Positions 36,249 to 44,131 of a stretch of DNA of 64,000 nucleotides are shown piece by piece. The notes beneath the pieces are model-generated. The model saw only the letters and a list, made by a program, of their open reading frames with translations, had not been told where the DNA came from and did no database searches. A program made the translations under genes and the position numbers. The DNA is from Bacteroidales bacterium (GTDB lineage: Bacteria; Bacteroidota; Bacteroidia; Bacteroidales; GCA-2748055): NCBI GenBank assembly GCA_021738565.1, contig JAIPBT010000009.1, forward strand, positions 45,978 through 109,977, written 5' to 3'. Positions within the stretch are counted from its first letter, which is position 1. Every line of letters starts with the position of its first letter.

Positions 36249-36702
36249 ATGTCAGGTTATTTTTGTTTTAAATCAATTCAATAATTCTGGTGCATTGCAA
36301 CAAGGATTTATATTCGGTTCGACGGTTCGACGGTTCGACAGTATATGATCAACGAACCTGGCTAAATAGTATCTGATATATCGCATCACTGCATCACAAT
36401 AAAAGCCAATGGCCAGGGGCCAGAAGCCAGGTGAACCAGCATCATTCTGGCTCCAGCACCTGCTTTTCAAATGTTCATTTTTCCCCAACCCTGGTCCTGA
36501 CTTTTCCCCCTTCACCCACCGGGGGAAGATCCCGGGATGGGGGTTTGCCCCCCCTTCACCCACCGGGGGAAGGGCCGGGGTTGGGGGTGATCGATAGCCA
36601 GAAGCCAGGAGCCAGGGGCCAGGTGAACCAGCAATCCCGACATTCGCTAACGCTCGTCGGGACTAACCAGTAACCAGCAACCAGTAACCAGTAACCAAAC
36701 CA
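36249..36702. repeat. Repeat block between araB and araD
   Basis: No gene lies here. It contains a core repeat copy (36313-36396, inverted, with GGTTCGACGGTTCGACAG arms), an 85-base G/C-rich double block (36507-36592) that is nearly identical in inverted orientation to 40789-40876, the hairpin TCCCGAC...GTCGGGA (about 36635-36662), and CCAGTAACCAGTAACC tandem repeats up to the araD stop. Confidence 0.75.
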
Positions 36703-37389
36703 TCACCCCTGCCCATAATATGCATCCTTGCCGTGTTTTCTGAAATAATGTTTATCCAGTAAATATTGTTCCAGGGGCTTTTCATTTTCCAGCACGACAT
36801 TCCTGAAAGCCATTTTTGCCACATATTCCAGCACAACTGCATTGTGCACGGCATTGTCCGGGGAAGTTCCCCACGAAAAGGGAGCATGTCCCTTCACGAG
36901 TACAGAAGGCACTGCATCCGGATCAAGGTCATTGAAAGTTTCAACAATTACCTTTCCCGTATTCAATTCATAGGACGTTTCCACTTCTTCCTTTGTCAGT
37001 TCCCTGGTAATTGGCACCTCCCCGTAAAAATAGTCCGCGTGGGTGGTCCCGAACGGGGGGATGGCTCTTCCCGCCTGTGCCCAGCTTGTTGCCCATTCTG
37101 AATGTGTATGGACGATGCCGCGTATATTTTTAAAATTCCTGTACAGCTCGAGATGGGTCGGGGTATCGCTTGATGGTTTGAGATCGCCTTCAATGACATT
37201 TCCTTCAAGGTCAAGAATGACCATGTCACCGGGTTTCATATGCTCATATTCAACCCCGGAAGGTTTTATCGCGATTACACCCTGGTCAGGATCATAACCG
37301 CTGACATTCCCCCATGTAAATATTACCAATCCCCTGTCCGTGAGTTCCATATTGGACTCGTAAACCGACTGTTTTAGTTGTTCATACAT
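36703..37389 (-). CDS. araD: L-ribulose-5-phosphate 4-epimerase AraD
   Basis: AraD converts L-ribulose-5-phosphate to D-xylulose-5-phosphate. With the start at 37389 (MYEQLKQSVYESN) it has 228 residues, aligning with the usual N-terminus; another ATG six bases upstream is possible. Signature parts are LVIFTWGNVSGYDPDQGVIAIKPSGVEY, the zinc histidines in GIVHTHSEWATSW and GTTHADYFYGE, and VLVKGHAPFSWGTSPDNAVHNAVVLEYVAKMA. It starts 18 bases after araA, so these are co-transcribed. Its 3' end borders directly on tandem repeats. Confidence 0.95.
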   Translation of the reverse strand: MYEQLKQSVYESNMELTDRGLVIFTWGNVSGYDPDQGVIAIKPSGVEYEHMKPGDMVILDLEGNVIEGDLKPSSDTPTHLELYRNFKNIRGIVHTHSEWATSWAQAGRAIPPFGTTHADYFYGEVPITRELTKEEVETSYELNTGKVIVETFNDLDPDAVPSVLVKGHAPFSWGTSPDNAVHNAVVLEYVAKMAFRNVVLENEKPLEQYLLDKHYFRKHGKDAYYGQG

Positions 37390-37406
37390 ACCCATTGGCT
37401 TCAGGA

Positions 37407-38924
37407 TTATTTTTTGAGACCGTTTGAAAAATGATAGTACAGGTCGTTCCACCTGATCTCCTTTTTGAATTCCCGGATGTTTGTGTCCTCATCTATAAAC
37501 AGCACTTCAATACCGGCAACATCCGCGAAATCCTCCATCATTTCAGCAGAAACAGCCATGCTGAAACCTGTATGATGCGCACCACCGGCATGGATCCATG
37601 CGGCAGCCGCGGTTGGCAGGTCGGGTTCGGGCTCCCACACGACCCTTGCAACCGGCAAGTTGGGCAATGGCTTATCGGCTGGAACAACCCTGCACGGATT
37701 CACGAGCATCCTGAACCGGTCGCCCATATCCATCACCGAAACATTGATCCCCGGACCGGATTCCACATCGAAAACAAGCCTGACGGGATCGTCCTTTCCG
37801 CCGATGCCCAGTTCATGAACTTCCATGGAAATATCACCGCTGGCGATGGAAGGACAAATTTCGAGCATGTGGGCGCCCAGCACCTTCATCTTTTCCGGTT
37901 CAAGGTGATACGTGTAGTCTTCCATGAATGAAGTTCCTCCATTGAGCCCTGTCCCCATCACTTTCATGGCACGCACCAGGGCTGCTGTTTTCCAGTCTCC
38001 TTCAGCCCCAAAACCATATCCTGCCTCCATCAATCGCTGGACAGCATGACCCGGGAGTTGCTTCAACCCGTGCAGGTCCTCGAAAGTTGTGGTGAATGCC
38101 CTGAAGTCGCCGGAATCCAGGAAATCACTCATTCCCAATTCGATCCGGGCTGCCTCCTTAAGGTTTGAACGTCTTTCACCTCCTTCATGAATATCGGGCA
38201 TCAGTGTATACAATGACTCAAGCAATTGAAGGTGCTCTTTGATACGATGGTCAGGCACCGCATTTACGTAATCAACCAGATCACCAATACCATAGCCATT
38301 TACGGAGTAACCAAATTCCAGTTCTGCTTCCACCTTGTCTCCCTCGGTCACAGCAACCTGCCTCATGTTGTCACCGATCCTTGCAATTTTCATCCCCTGC
38401 CAGTCGTGCCAGGCCAAAGCTGCCCTCAGCCACTCGTCAAGTTGTTTCTGAACACCAGCATCCTTCCAGTGGCCGACCACCACCTTCCTGTTTCTCCGCA
38501 TCCTGCTGAGCATGAAACCATATTCCCTGCCCCCATGGGCGCTCTGGTTCAGGTTCATAAAATCCATATCGATCGAATCCCAGGGAATGTCCCTGTTGAA
38601 TTGCGTATGCAGGTGAAGGATCGGCTTTTTTAAAACCTTCAGTCCGTTGATCCACATTTTCGCGGGAGAGAAAGTATGCATCCAAGTGACCAGTCCGATA
38701 CAATTTTCCGAGTTGTTCGCCTCCTGCATGATCCTGCTGATGGATTCCGGCCCGGTCTGAACAGGCTTATAGACCATCTTCACCGGCACACTTCCTACAT
38801 CATTCAGACCTTTTACAATTGCCTGTGAATCAGCCGCTACCTTCTTCAGGACCTCATCCCCGTACAAATGCTGGCTCCCTGTTATGAACCAGGCCTCATA
38901 ATTCTTTAATTCAATATTGATCAT
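37407..38924 (-). CDS. araA: L-arabinose isomerase AraA
   Basis: AraA converts L-arabinose to L-ribulose. The 505-residue protein begins with [21 protein letters not shown], and has the metal and catalytic blocks EASYG-like [52 protein letters not shown] and the [14 protein letters not shown] histidine block. It is the first gene of the minus-strand araADB group. No arabinose transporter or regulator gene is next to it; the 153-base gap upstream is shared with the divergent purF-like gene. Confidence 0.96.
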   Translation of the reverse strand: MINIELKNYEAWFITGSQHLYGDEVLKKVAADSQAIVKGLNDVGSVPVKMVYKPVQTGPESISRIMQEANNSENCIGLVTWMHTFSPAKMWINGLKVLKKPILHLHTQFNRDIPWDSIDMDFMNLNQSAHGGREYGFMLSRMRRNRKVVVGHWKDAGVQKQLDEWLRAALAWHDWQGMKIARIGDNMRQVAVTEGDKVEAELEFGYSVNGYGIGDLVDYVNAVPDHRIKEHLQLLESLYTLMPDIHEGGERRSNLKEAARIELGMSDFLDSGDFRAFTTTFEDLHGLKQLPGHAVQRLMEAGYGFGAEGDWKTAALVRAMKVMGTGLNGGTSFMEDYTYHLEPEKMKVLGAHMLEICPSIASGDISMEVHELGIGGKDDPVRLVFDVESGPGINVSVMDMGDRFRMLVNPCRVVPADKPLPNLPVARVVWEPEPDLPTAAAAWIHAGGAHHTGFSMAVSAEMMEDFADVAGIEVLFIDEDTNIREFKKEIRWNDLYYHFSNGLKK

Positions 38925-39077
38925 CTTTGATTCTTTTGTAGTTTATCCGACATACTTTAAAATGCATTAAATTAACAAATTTAGGATCAATCTCCAGAAT
39001 ATCTTTTTTAAAACACCTTTTATCTCCTCAATTTTTTTTTAGCTTTAAAAAAACTTCCATACACAAAAATACCAACA

Positions 39078-40481
39078 ATGAGCGGATTCTACGGAGCTGT
39101 ATCCAAAACCGACTGTGTAAGTGATGTATTTTTCGGAACCGATTACCATTCCCACCTGGGCACAAAAAGGGCAGGGATGGTATTTTACAATTCAGAAGAG
39201 GGCTTCAGACGCACCATTCACAGTCTTGAAAACGATTATTTCAGGTCCAAATTTGAACCCGACTTGTACAAATTCAAAGGCCAAACAGGCATGGGCATTA
39301 TCAGCGATACCGATCCGCAGCCGATATTGTTCACCTCCCACCTGGGACGGTTTGCCATTGTATCGGTGAGCAGACTGGTGAACATCCAGGAACTTGAAAA
39401 CTATTTCCTCGGAAAGAAAAAACACTTTACGGAAAATTTTGAAGGGAATGTCAATCCAACGGAAGTGATCGCCAATCTGGTTTGTGAGGAGGACGACCTT
39501 GTATCGGGAATAAAAAACGTCCACGAACAGGTCATGGGATCCTGCTCCCTGCTCATCATGATGCCGGAAAAGATCATTGCAGCGAGGGACAAATCGGGCA
39601 GGACGCCAGTGACCATCGGGAAAAAGGACGGGGCATTTGCCGTTGCTTCTGAAACTGCCTCTTTTCCAAACACAGGCTTTGAAATTGAATACCATCTCGG
39701 TCCGGGTGAAGTTGTAGAGATCACTGCTGAGGGATATACCACCATCAAGCCTGCCAATAAGAAAATGCAGATCTGTGCCTTTTTATGGGTGTATTATGGT
39801 TATCCTCCTTCCTACTACGAAGGGATCAACGTGGATGAGGTCAGGTACCGGTGCGGCGCTGCCCTGGCAAAACGGGATGATGTAGAGGCGGATTTTGTAT
39901 GCGGGATACCTGACTCCGGGGTTGGTCATGCCATCGGGTACGGGAATGAAAAGAAAATCCCTTACAAAAGGGCATATTCCAAATATACACCCACCTGGCC
40001 GAGGAGCTTCATGCCACAGAACCAGAATACCAGGGAGCTGGTTGCCAAAATGAAACTGATCCCCATTAAGTCGATCATCAAGGGAAAAAAGATCGTATTT
40101 TTGGATGATTCCATTGTTCGTGGCACACAACTGAAAAACAACACCATCGACCTGAGAAAGGAGGAAATCGGGGAGGTACACATGCGCATTGCCTGTCCGC
40201 CGCTTTTGTTTCCCTGTGATTTTCTTAATTTCTCCCAATCTCGATCCACTGCTGAACTGGCTACCCGCAAAGCGATCATACAGCTGGAGGGGAAAGAGAC
40301 CCACCTGGAGGAATATGCAGATACCAACGGGGAGAAACACCGGATCATGATCGACAAGATAGCAGAGAACCTTGGGATCGATTCACTGCTGTACCAGAAC
40401 ATGGATGACCTGGTGGATGCAATCGGCCTGCCAAAGGAGAAATTATGCACGCACTGCTGGGATGGGAGCAGTGGGTTTTGA
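39078..40481 (+). CDS. Amidophosphoribosyltransferase-like protein lacking the N-terminal cysteine
   Basis: The 467-residue protein is PurF-like: an N-terminal glutamine-amidotransferase fold (DYHSHLGTKRAGMVFYN, GMGIISDTDPQPILFTSHLGRFAI) and a phosphoribosyltransferase domain with KIVFLDDSIVRGTQLKNN as PRPP loop. In true PurF the second residue is the catalytic Cys; here the protein begins MSGFYGAVSK, so the glutaminase nucleophile is absent. Cysteines equivalent to Fe-S ligands of B. subtilis PurF are kept (ICAFLW, IACPPLLFPC, LCTHCWDG). Bacteroidota carry such a second copy. It may use free ammonia or another substrate, or be regulatory. Confidence 0.85.
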   Translation: MSGFYGAVSKTDCVSDVFFGTDYHSHLGTKRAGMVFYNSEEGFRRTIHSLENDYFRSKFEPDLYKFKGQTGMGIISDTDPQPILFTSHLGRFAIVSVSRLVNIQELENYFLGKKKHFTENFEGNVNPTEVIANLVCEEDDLVSGIKNVHEQVMGSCSLLIMMPEKIIAARDKSGRTPVTIGKKDGAFAVASETASFPNTGFEIEYHLGPGEVVEITAEGYTTIKPANKKMQICAFLWVYYGYPPSYYEGINVDEVRYRCGAALAKRDDVEADFVCGIPDSGVGHAIGYGNEKKIPYKRAYSKYTPTWPRSFMPQNQNTRELVAKMKLIPIKSIIKGKKIVFLDDSIVRGTQLKNNTIDLRKEEIGEVHMRIACPPLLFPCDFLNFSQSRSTAELATRKAIIQLEGKETHLEEYADTNGEKHRIMIDKIAENLGIDSLLYQNMDDLVDAIGLPKEKLCTHCWDGSSGF

Positions 40482-40964
40482 TGCGGGGTGCTGGTTGCTG
40501 GTTAGACTTGCTTTATTTGTGTTGCGGTGATGCAGTGATGCAGTGATGCGGTATATCAGGTAATATTAGGCCAGGTTCGTTGATCATATACCGTCACACT
40601 GTCGAACCGACGAACTGAAATTGTTACTGGTTACTGGTTACTGGTTACTGGTTACCGGTTACTGGCCTTGTCCACCGGAGCTTACTTTGGGCACCGTAGC
40701 ATTTATGCGAAGGTGACAGCGTAGGTGGGTTGCTGGTTGCTGGGTTGACCTCTGGCTTTTGGCCCCTGGCCATTGGCTTCTGGCTATCGATCACCCCCAA
40801 CCCCGGCCCTTCCCCCAGTGGGTGAAGGGGGGGCAAACCCCCATCCCGGGATCTTCCCCCGGTGGGTGAAGGGGAAAATGCCCGTGCCAAATGCTTAAAA
40901 TTGGTCAGACATTTGCCGGAAACCATCAAATCCTTAAATTTGGAAAGCACTTATTTAAAGCAAT
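40482..40964. repeat. Repeat block after the purF-like gene
   Basis: There is no gene in this stretch. It begins 10 bases after the stop with GGTTGCTGGTTAG units, contains a core repeat copy (40520-40620), a run of TTACTGGTTACTGG (40622-40664), and the G/C-rich double block (40789-40876) that is an inverted near-copy of 36507-36592. Bases 40871-40918 match 16917-16966, which is the end of the truncated DUF559 gene there. Confidence 0.75.
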
Positions 40965-41123
40965 ATGTCCGGCGGGTCCAAAATATACGACATATACCGC
41001 AGCATGACTCCGGGGGAACGCATTAAGAAATGCTGGGAACTGACGGAGTGGAGTATGAAAACAAACAAGCACTGGAAAAAAGAGTTTGAAAGACGAATGA
41101 ATGATTCCTTTTCACTGAAATAG
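40965..41123 (+). CDS. Small basic protein upstream of a nucleotidyltransferase (antitoxin candidate)
   Basis: A 52-residue frame starts at 40965 (MSGGSKIYDIYRSMTPGER) and ends 2 bases before the next ATG. It is rich in Lys, Arg, Glu and Trp (IKKCWELTEWSMKTNKHWKKE) and predicted helical. Its tight linkage to the nucleotidyltransferase gene and the matching coding character suggest a real gene. Small proteins paired with MNT-type nucleotidyltransferases are often toxin or antitoxin partners, but the family of this one is not known to me. Confidence 0.6.
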   Translation: MSGGSKIYDIYRSMTPGERIKKCWELTEWSMKTNKHWKKEFERRMNDSFSLK

Positions 41124-41125
41124 CC

Positions 41126-41626
41126 ATGAATTTGTCCTCCTTTTACATAAAATTCCTGAATGCCCTGAACAAATATGATGTTGAATACCTTGTTGTCGGT
41201 GGTCAGGCTGTAAACGCACACGGATACGTAAGAGCTACGATGGATATGGATATCTGGATCAATAAAACAACTGCAAATCTGGAACGATTGAAAAAGGTTT
41301 TCATTTTTATGTCTTACGATGATGACAGATCATCAGAAGCAATAGCATATTTTTTGGAAAACCACAAAATCAATATTCCAAAAAATCAGAACCTGATTGA
41401 AATACTTGATGACAGCATTGTAAGAGCAGATTTCAATTCATCATTTGCGAAAAAATCTGTTGCAACAATGGATAAACTTTCTTTTTTTGTAATTGATATT
41501 GATACACTGATTGAGATAAAGTCCGGATCCGGCAGATTGCAGGATCTTGCTGATGCAGAAAAGCTTAAGGAAATCAGAGGGGGGAATGCATTGTCAGATT
41601 CTGAGGAGGGGTATACACTTGAATGA
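41126..41626 (+). CDS. Nucleotidyltransferase (MNT/AbiEii-like, DUF6036-like)
   Basis: The 166-residue protein has the DNA-polymerase-beta-type nucleotidyltransferase core EYLVVGGQAVNAHGYVRATMDMDIWI, with GG for nucleotide binding and the metal aspartates in TMDMDIW. The following residues LERLKKVF and the strand VIDIDTLIEIKSGSGRLQDLADAEKLKEI, which resembles the end of AbiEii/DUF6036-type enzymes, complete a minimal domain. These proteins are usually toxin or antitoxin members. It starts 2 bases after the small gene upstream, so the two are translated together. A polyglutamate tail is not seen. Confidence 0.8.
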   Translation: MNLSSFYIKFLNALNKYDVEYLVVGGQAVNAHGYVRATMDMDIWINKTTANLERLKKVFIFMSYDDDRSSEAIAYFLENHKINIPKNQNLIEILDDSIVRADFNSSFAKKSVATMDKLSFFVIDIDTLIEIKSGSGRLQDLADAEKLKEIRGGNALSDSEEGYTLE

Positions 41627-41851
41627 TGCGACCCCTTGAAGGGGTCTGTCTCTTTCATCTGGATATCCCGGAATCCCGGGGTCTGCGACCGCCGGGTTAT
41701 CATCCGGGATCCCTCCGGGATCAGGCGGATGTATTCCTCTGTGAACCTCAGCATTCTCCGCGAAACTCTGTGTAACAAAAATCTTCGGGAACTTTGTGAC
41801 TTCTTGGTGACCTTCGTGTAACATAGCCCTTCATACGAACTGTCGCCCCAA
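41627..41851. repeat. Repeat-rich gap after the nucleotidyltransferase
   Basis: This 225-base gap contains no gene. It has the hairpin ACCCCTTGAAGGGGT (41640-41654), the hairpin ATCCCTCCGGGAT and neighbouring GGGAT/ATCCC repeats (41660-41730), and 'gaaactctgtgtaac' plus 'gtgaccttcgtgtaac' sequences of the same type as the cacaaag blocks at 57.1, 60.4 and 63.0-63.4 kb. Confidence 0.5.
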
Positions 41852-42760
41852 CTACTCCCCTCTTCCCCATCTCTGATACCATTCCGTCCCTTTCGCCGGT
41901 CTCTCTTTTAATTTCACATCGATGTAAATGATCGTATCCGCATCCACGCCGTAGGGTCCCTGCACAACTTTTTCCCCATCGGCATTGATCGCCAGTGAAC
42001 TGCCAATACAGTTCCATCCATTCCATTCGCCATCGGTTATTTTTCCTACATTGCTGACCCCGACATACCATACATCAAAGATCTTGCTGATGGGCCTGTA
42101 TGCATTCACCCACAATGTTCCGTAAGGATCTTTTTCATTGTCATGATCGGGAGGGACGGCCCACGCGCATGGAGAAATAATAATATCGGCTCCCATCATG
42201 CCAAGTGATTTTGCCAGGACCAGATCAGCAGAAGTGGCATCCGCACAGATCAGCAGTCCGAGTGTTCCAATCTCTGTTTCAGATACATTCAGCATATTGC
42301 CGATTTCATAGAGCGTGTGTGCAAAGTCAAGTTCATTCAGCTTCCTGTGTTTGATCAGCAGTTTCCCCTCACGATCTATGACCACCGCGGCATTGTAAAG
42401 TTCTTCACCATCCCGCTCAATAATACCTGCACATACATAGATGTTGTTCTCCCGTGCGGCTTCGCTCAAACGCTCAAAAGAAGCTCCCCCCGGGATTGGT
42501 CCGGCACCTTCCCTTGCCGAAGTATGTGTCCATCCAAAATCCAGCGCTTCCGGCAACAGCGCAAGCCTGGCCCCGTTATCAGCAGCCTCCTTTATCTTCA
42601 TCTCTGCCCTGTTGAGATTGATCCCCGGAGCACCGCCCACCACCTCCATCTGGACCATGGCCAATTTATAACTACGAAGGTCTTTTCTATGATCAGTCTG
42701 ATTTTGGTTACATGAAACCAGGACTAATATGCAGACAAACAAACCGAATTTCAACATCAT
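41852..42760 (-). CDS. Carbon-nitrogen hydrolase (nitrilase superfamily) lipoprotein
   Basis: The 302-residue protein has a lipoprotein signal (FGLFVCILVLVSCNQN) followed by a complete nitrilase-superfamily domain. The catalytic triad is visible: Glu in LALLPEALDFG (about residue 68), Lys in LIKHRKLNELD (about 138) and Cys in LGLLICADATSAD (about 172). Members hydrolyse amides such as N-carbamoyl amino acids or deaminated glutathione. A lipid-anchored, exported form is less common. The gene is divergent from metA across a gap with palindromic repeats. Confidence 0.88.
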   Translation of the reverse strand: MMLKFGLFVCILVLVSCNQNQTDHRKDLRSYKLAMVQMEVVGGAPGINLNRAEMKIKEAADNGARLALLPEALDFGWTHTSAREGAGPIPGGASFERLSEAARENNIYVCAGIIERDGEELYNAAVVIDREGKLLIKHRKLNELDFAHTLYEIGNMLNVSETEIGTLGLLICADATSADLVLAKSLGMMGADIIISPCAWAVPPDHDNEKDPYGTLWVNAYRPISKIFDVWYVGVSNVGKITDGEWNGWNCIGSSLAINADGEKVVQGPYGVDADTIIYIDVKLKERPAKGTEWYQRWGRGE

Positions 42761-42791
42761 CTATAGGAATTAAAGTATCTGTTTCATAAAT

Positions 42792-42915
42792 AGTGCTTGC
42801 AAGAAAACGCCAATAGCTGCGTTATGCTTGACTTCAAAACAGTCATTTACGATTAGTAAACTCCTGCCTTTCAGTCATCGCAAGCCTTGCTCCTGACGTT
42901 TTCTTATCAAGCACT
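42792..42915. repeat. Long imperfect palindrome (hairpin element)
   Basis: The ends AGTGCTTGCAAGAAAACG and CGTTTTCTTATCAAGCACT are inverted repeats of each other, and the inner parts (TTATGCTTGACT against AGTCATCGCAAGCC, CATTTACGATTAGTAAAC at the centre) continue the pairing. The ~124-base element can fold into one long hairpin and resembles the elements at 54784-54929 and 54981-55123 in its centre and in AGCTGCRTT-type blocks. Confidence 0.65.
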
Positions 42916-42923
42916 GCTAAATA

Positions 42924-43069
42924 ATATGAGTTTTCTTTCTGACACTAAATAATAGGTGTCACAAGATAACCAAAAGAAATAAAACGGTAATTTTGCATTA
43001 ATTTTGCCGCCCCAACATATGTAATGAATAATTTGTTATACCATTTAGTGTCTGAAAGAAAACTCATAT
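42924..43069. repeat. Inverted pair of the 24-base repeat before metA
   Basis: Bases 42924-42947 and 43046-43069 are inverted copies of the same 24-base sequence (one mismatch), enclosing 98 bases of A/T-rich DNA. The enclosed part has two TAATTTTG boxes (42988-42995, 42999-43006) that match the -7 promoter element and point toward metA. The pair resembles the ends of a small insertion that may have brought a promoter. Confidence 0.55.
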
Positions 43070-43085
43070 TATTGAATTCACTACC

Positions 43086-43991
43086 ATGCCCATCAACGTA
43101 CCCAATAACCTTCCGGCAATAGAGGAGCTCAGGAAAGAGAACATCTTCGTGATGGAACACGACAGGGCCGTTCACCAGGACATCAGGCCATTGAAAATTG
43201 CCCTCCTGAACCTGATGCCGGTCAAGAAAGTTGCTGAAACCGACCTGATCAGAAGTCTGTCCAACACCCCCATGCAGGTGGAACTGGACCTCCTATATAT
43301 GGATGTGCATGAATCGAAAAACACCCCCCGGGAACATATGGAGGTATTCTACAAGACCTATGAACAGGTGAAACATAAGAAATATGATGGACTGATCATT
43401 ACCGGTGCGCCCGTGGAACTTCTCGAATTTGAGAAGGTGGACTACTGGCCGCACCTCTGCGAATTGATGGAGTGGAGCAAGACCAACGTAACGAATACCT
43501 TGCATATCTGCTGGGGGGCACAGGCCGGACTGTATTACCATTATGGCATTCAAAAATATGAACTCCCCAAAAAAATATTCGGTGTATTCGAGCATTCCAT
43601 CACCGACCGCAAGCATCATCTCGTACGGGGCTTTGATGATGTATTTCCCGCTCCGCATTCCAGGTATACCGAAACCAGGAAGGAAGATATTGAAAATCAT
43701 CCTGAACTTACATTGCTGGCCTGGTCAGAAGATGCCGGTGTGAATATTGCTTTATCCAACGACAACCGGCAGATCTTCATCTCTGGTCACCTTGAATATA
43801 ACCCGCAGACCCTCAAGAACGAGTATGACAGGGATGTGGCAAAAGGACTGGAAATTGATGTTCCCAGGAACTATTTCCCCGGCAACGACCCCTCAAAGGA
43901 ACCCGTCATACGCTGGAGAGCCCATGCCAGCCTGCTGTTCACCAACTGGTTGAATTATTATGTGTACCAGGTGACGCCGTTTGAGTGGTAG
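43086..43991 (+). CDS. metA: Homoserine O-acyltransferase MetA
   Basis: MetA acylates homoserine in the first step of methionine synthesis. The 301-residue protein carries [40 protein letters not shown] [20 protein letters not shown], the catalytic Cys in [17 protein letters not shown] (about residue 142), PAPHSRYTE and the [19 protein letters not shown] block with catalytic His and Glu. Whether it uses acetyl- or succinyl-CoA cannot be decided by eye. It ends next to a run of GGTTCGGCGGTTCGG tandem repeats. Confidence 0.95.
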   Translation: MPINVPNNLPAIEELRKENIFVMEHDRAVHQDIRPLKIALLNLMPVKKVAETDLIRSLSNTPMQVELDLLYMDVHESKNTPREHMEVFYKTYEQVKHKKYDGLIITGAPVELLEFEKVDYWPHLCELMEWSKTNVTNTLHICWGAQAGLYYHYGIQKYELPKKIFGVFEHSITDRKHHLVRGFDDVFPAPHSRYTETRKEDIENHPELTLLAWSEDAGVNIALSNDNRQIFISGHLEYNPQTLKNEYDRDVAKGLEIDVPRNYFPGNDPSKEPVIRWRAHASLLFTNWLNYYVYQVTPFEW

Positions 43992-44098
43992 GGGGATTCG
44001 GTTCGACGGTTTGTCGGTTCGGCGGTTTGTCGGTTCGACAGTTCGGAGGTTCGACAGTTCGGCGGTTCGGCGGTTCGGCGGTTCGGCGGTTCGACATA
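43992..44098. repeat. GGTTCGGCGGTTCG tandem-repeat tract
   Basis: Right after the metA stop a tract of 8- to 9-base units (GTTCGACGG, GTTCGGCGG, GTTTGTCGG, GTTCGGAGG) runs for about 100 bases. It is the same arm sequence that accompanies the core repeat copies at 36.3 and 57.4 kb, but the core is missing here. It is absent from the coding sequence on both sides. Confidence 0.75.
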
Positions 44099-44131
44099 AA
44101 TTTTTCTTATCTTTCAAAAAAAACAATATCA

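Noticed and set aside
42950..43085. SAM riboswitch before metA
   Set aside because: No recognisable SAM-II or SAM-I core could be drawn; the stretch is dominated by inverted 24-base repeats and A/T-rich DNA.
43985..44131. A 49-residue N-terminal extension of the GH151-like gene
   Set aside because: It is a translation of the GGTTCGGCGGTTCGG tandem repeat; a clean lipoprotein signal begins at 44132.
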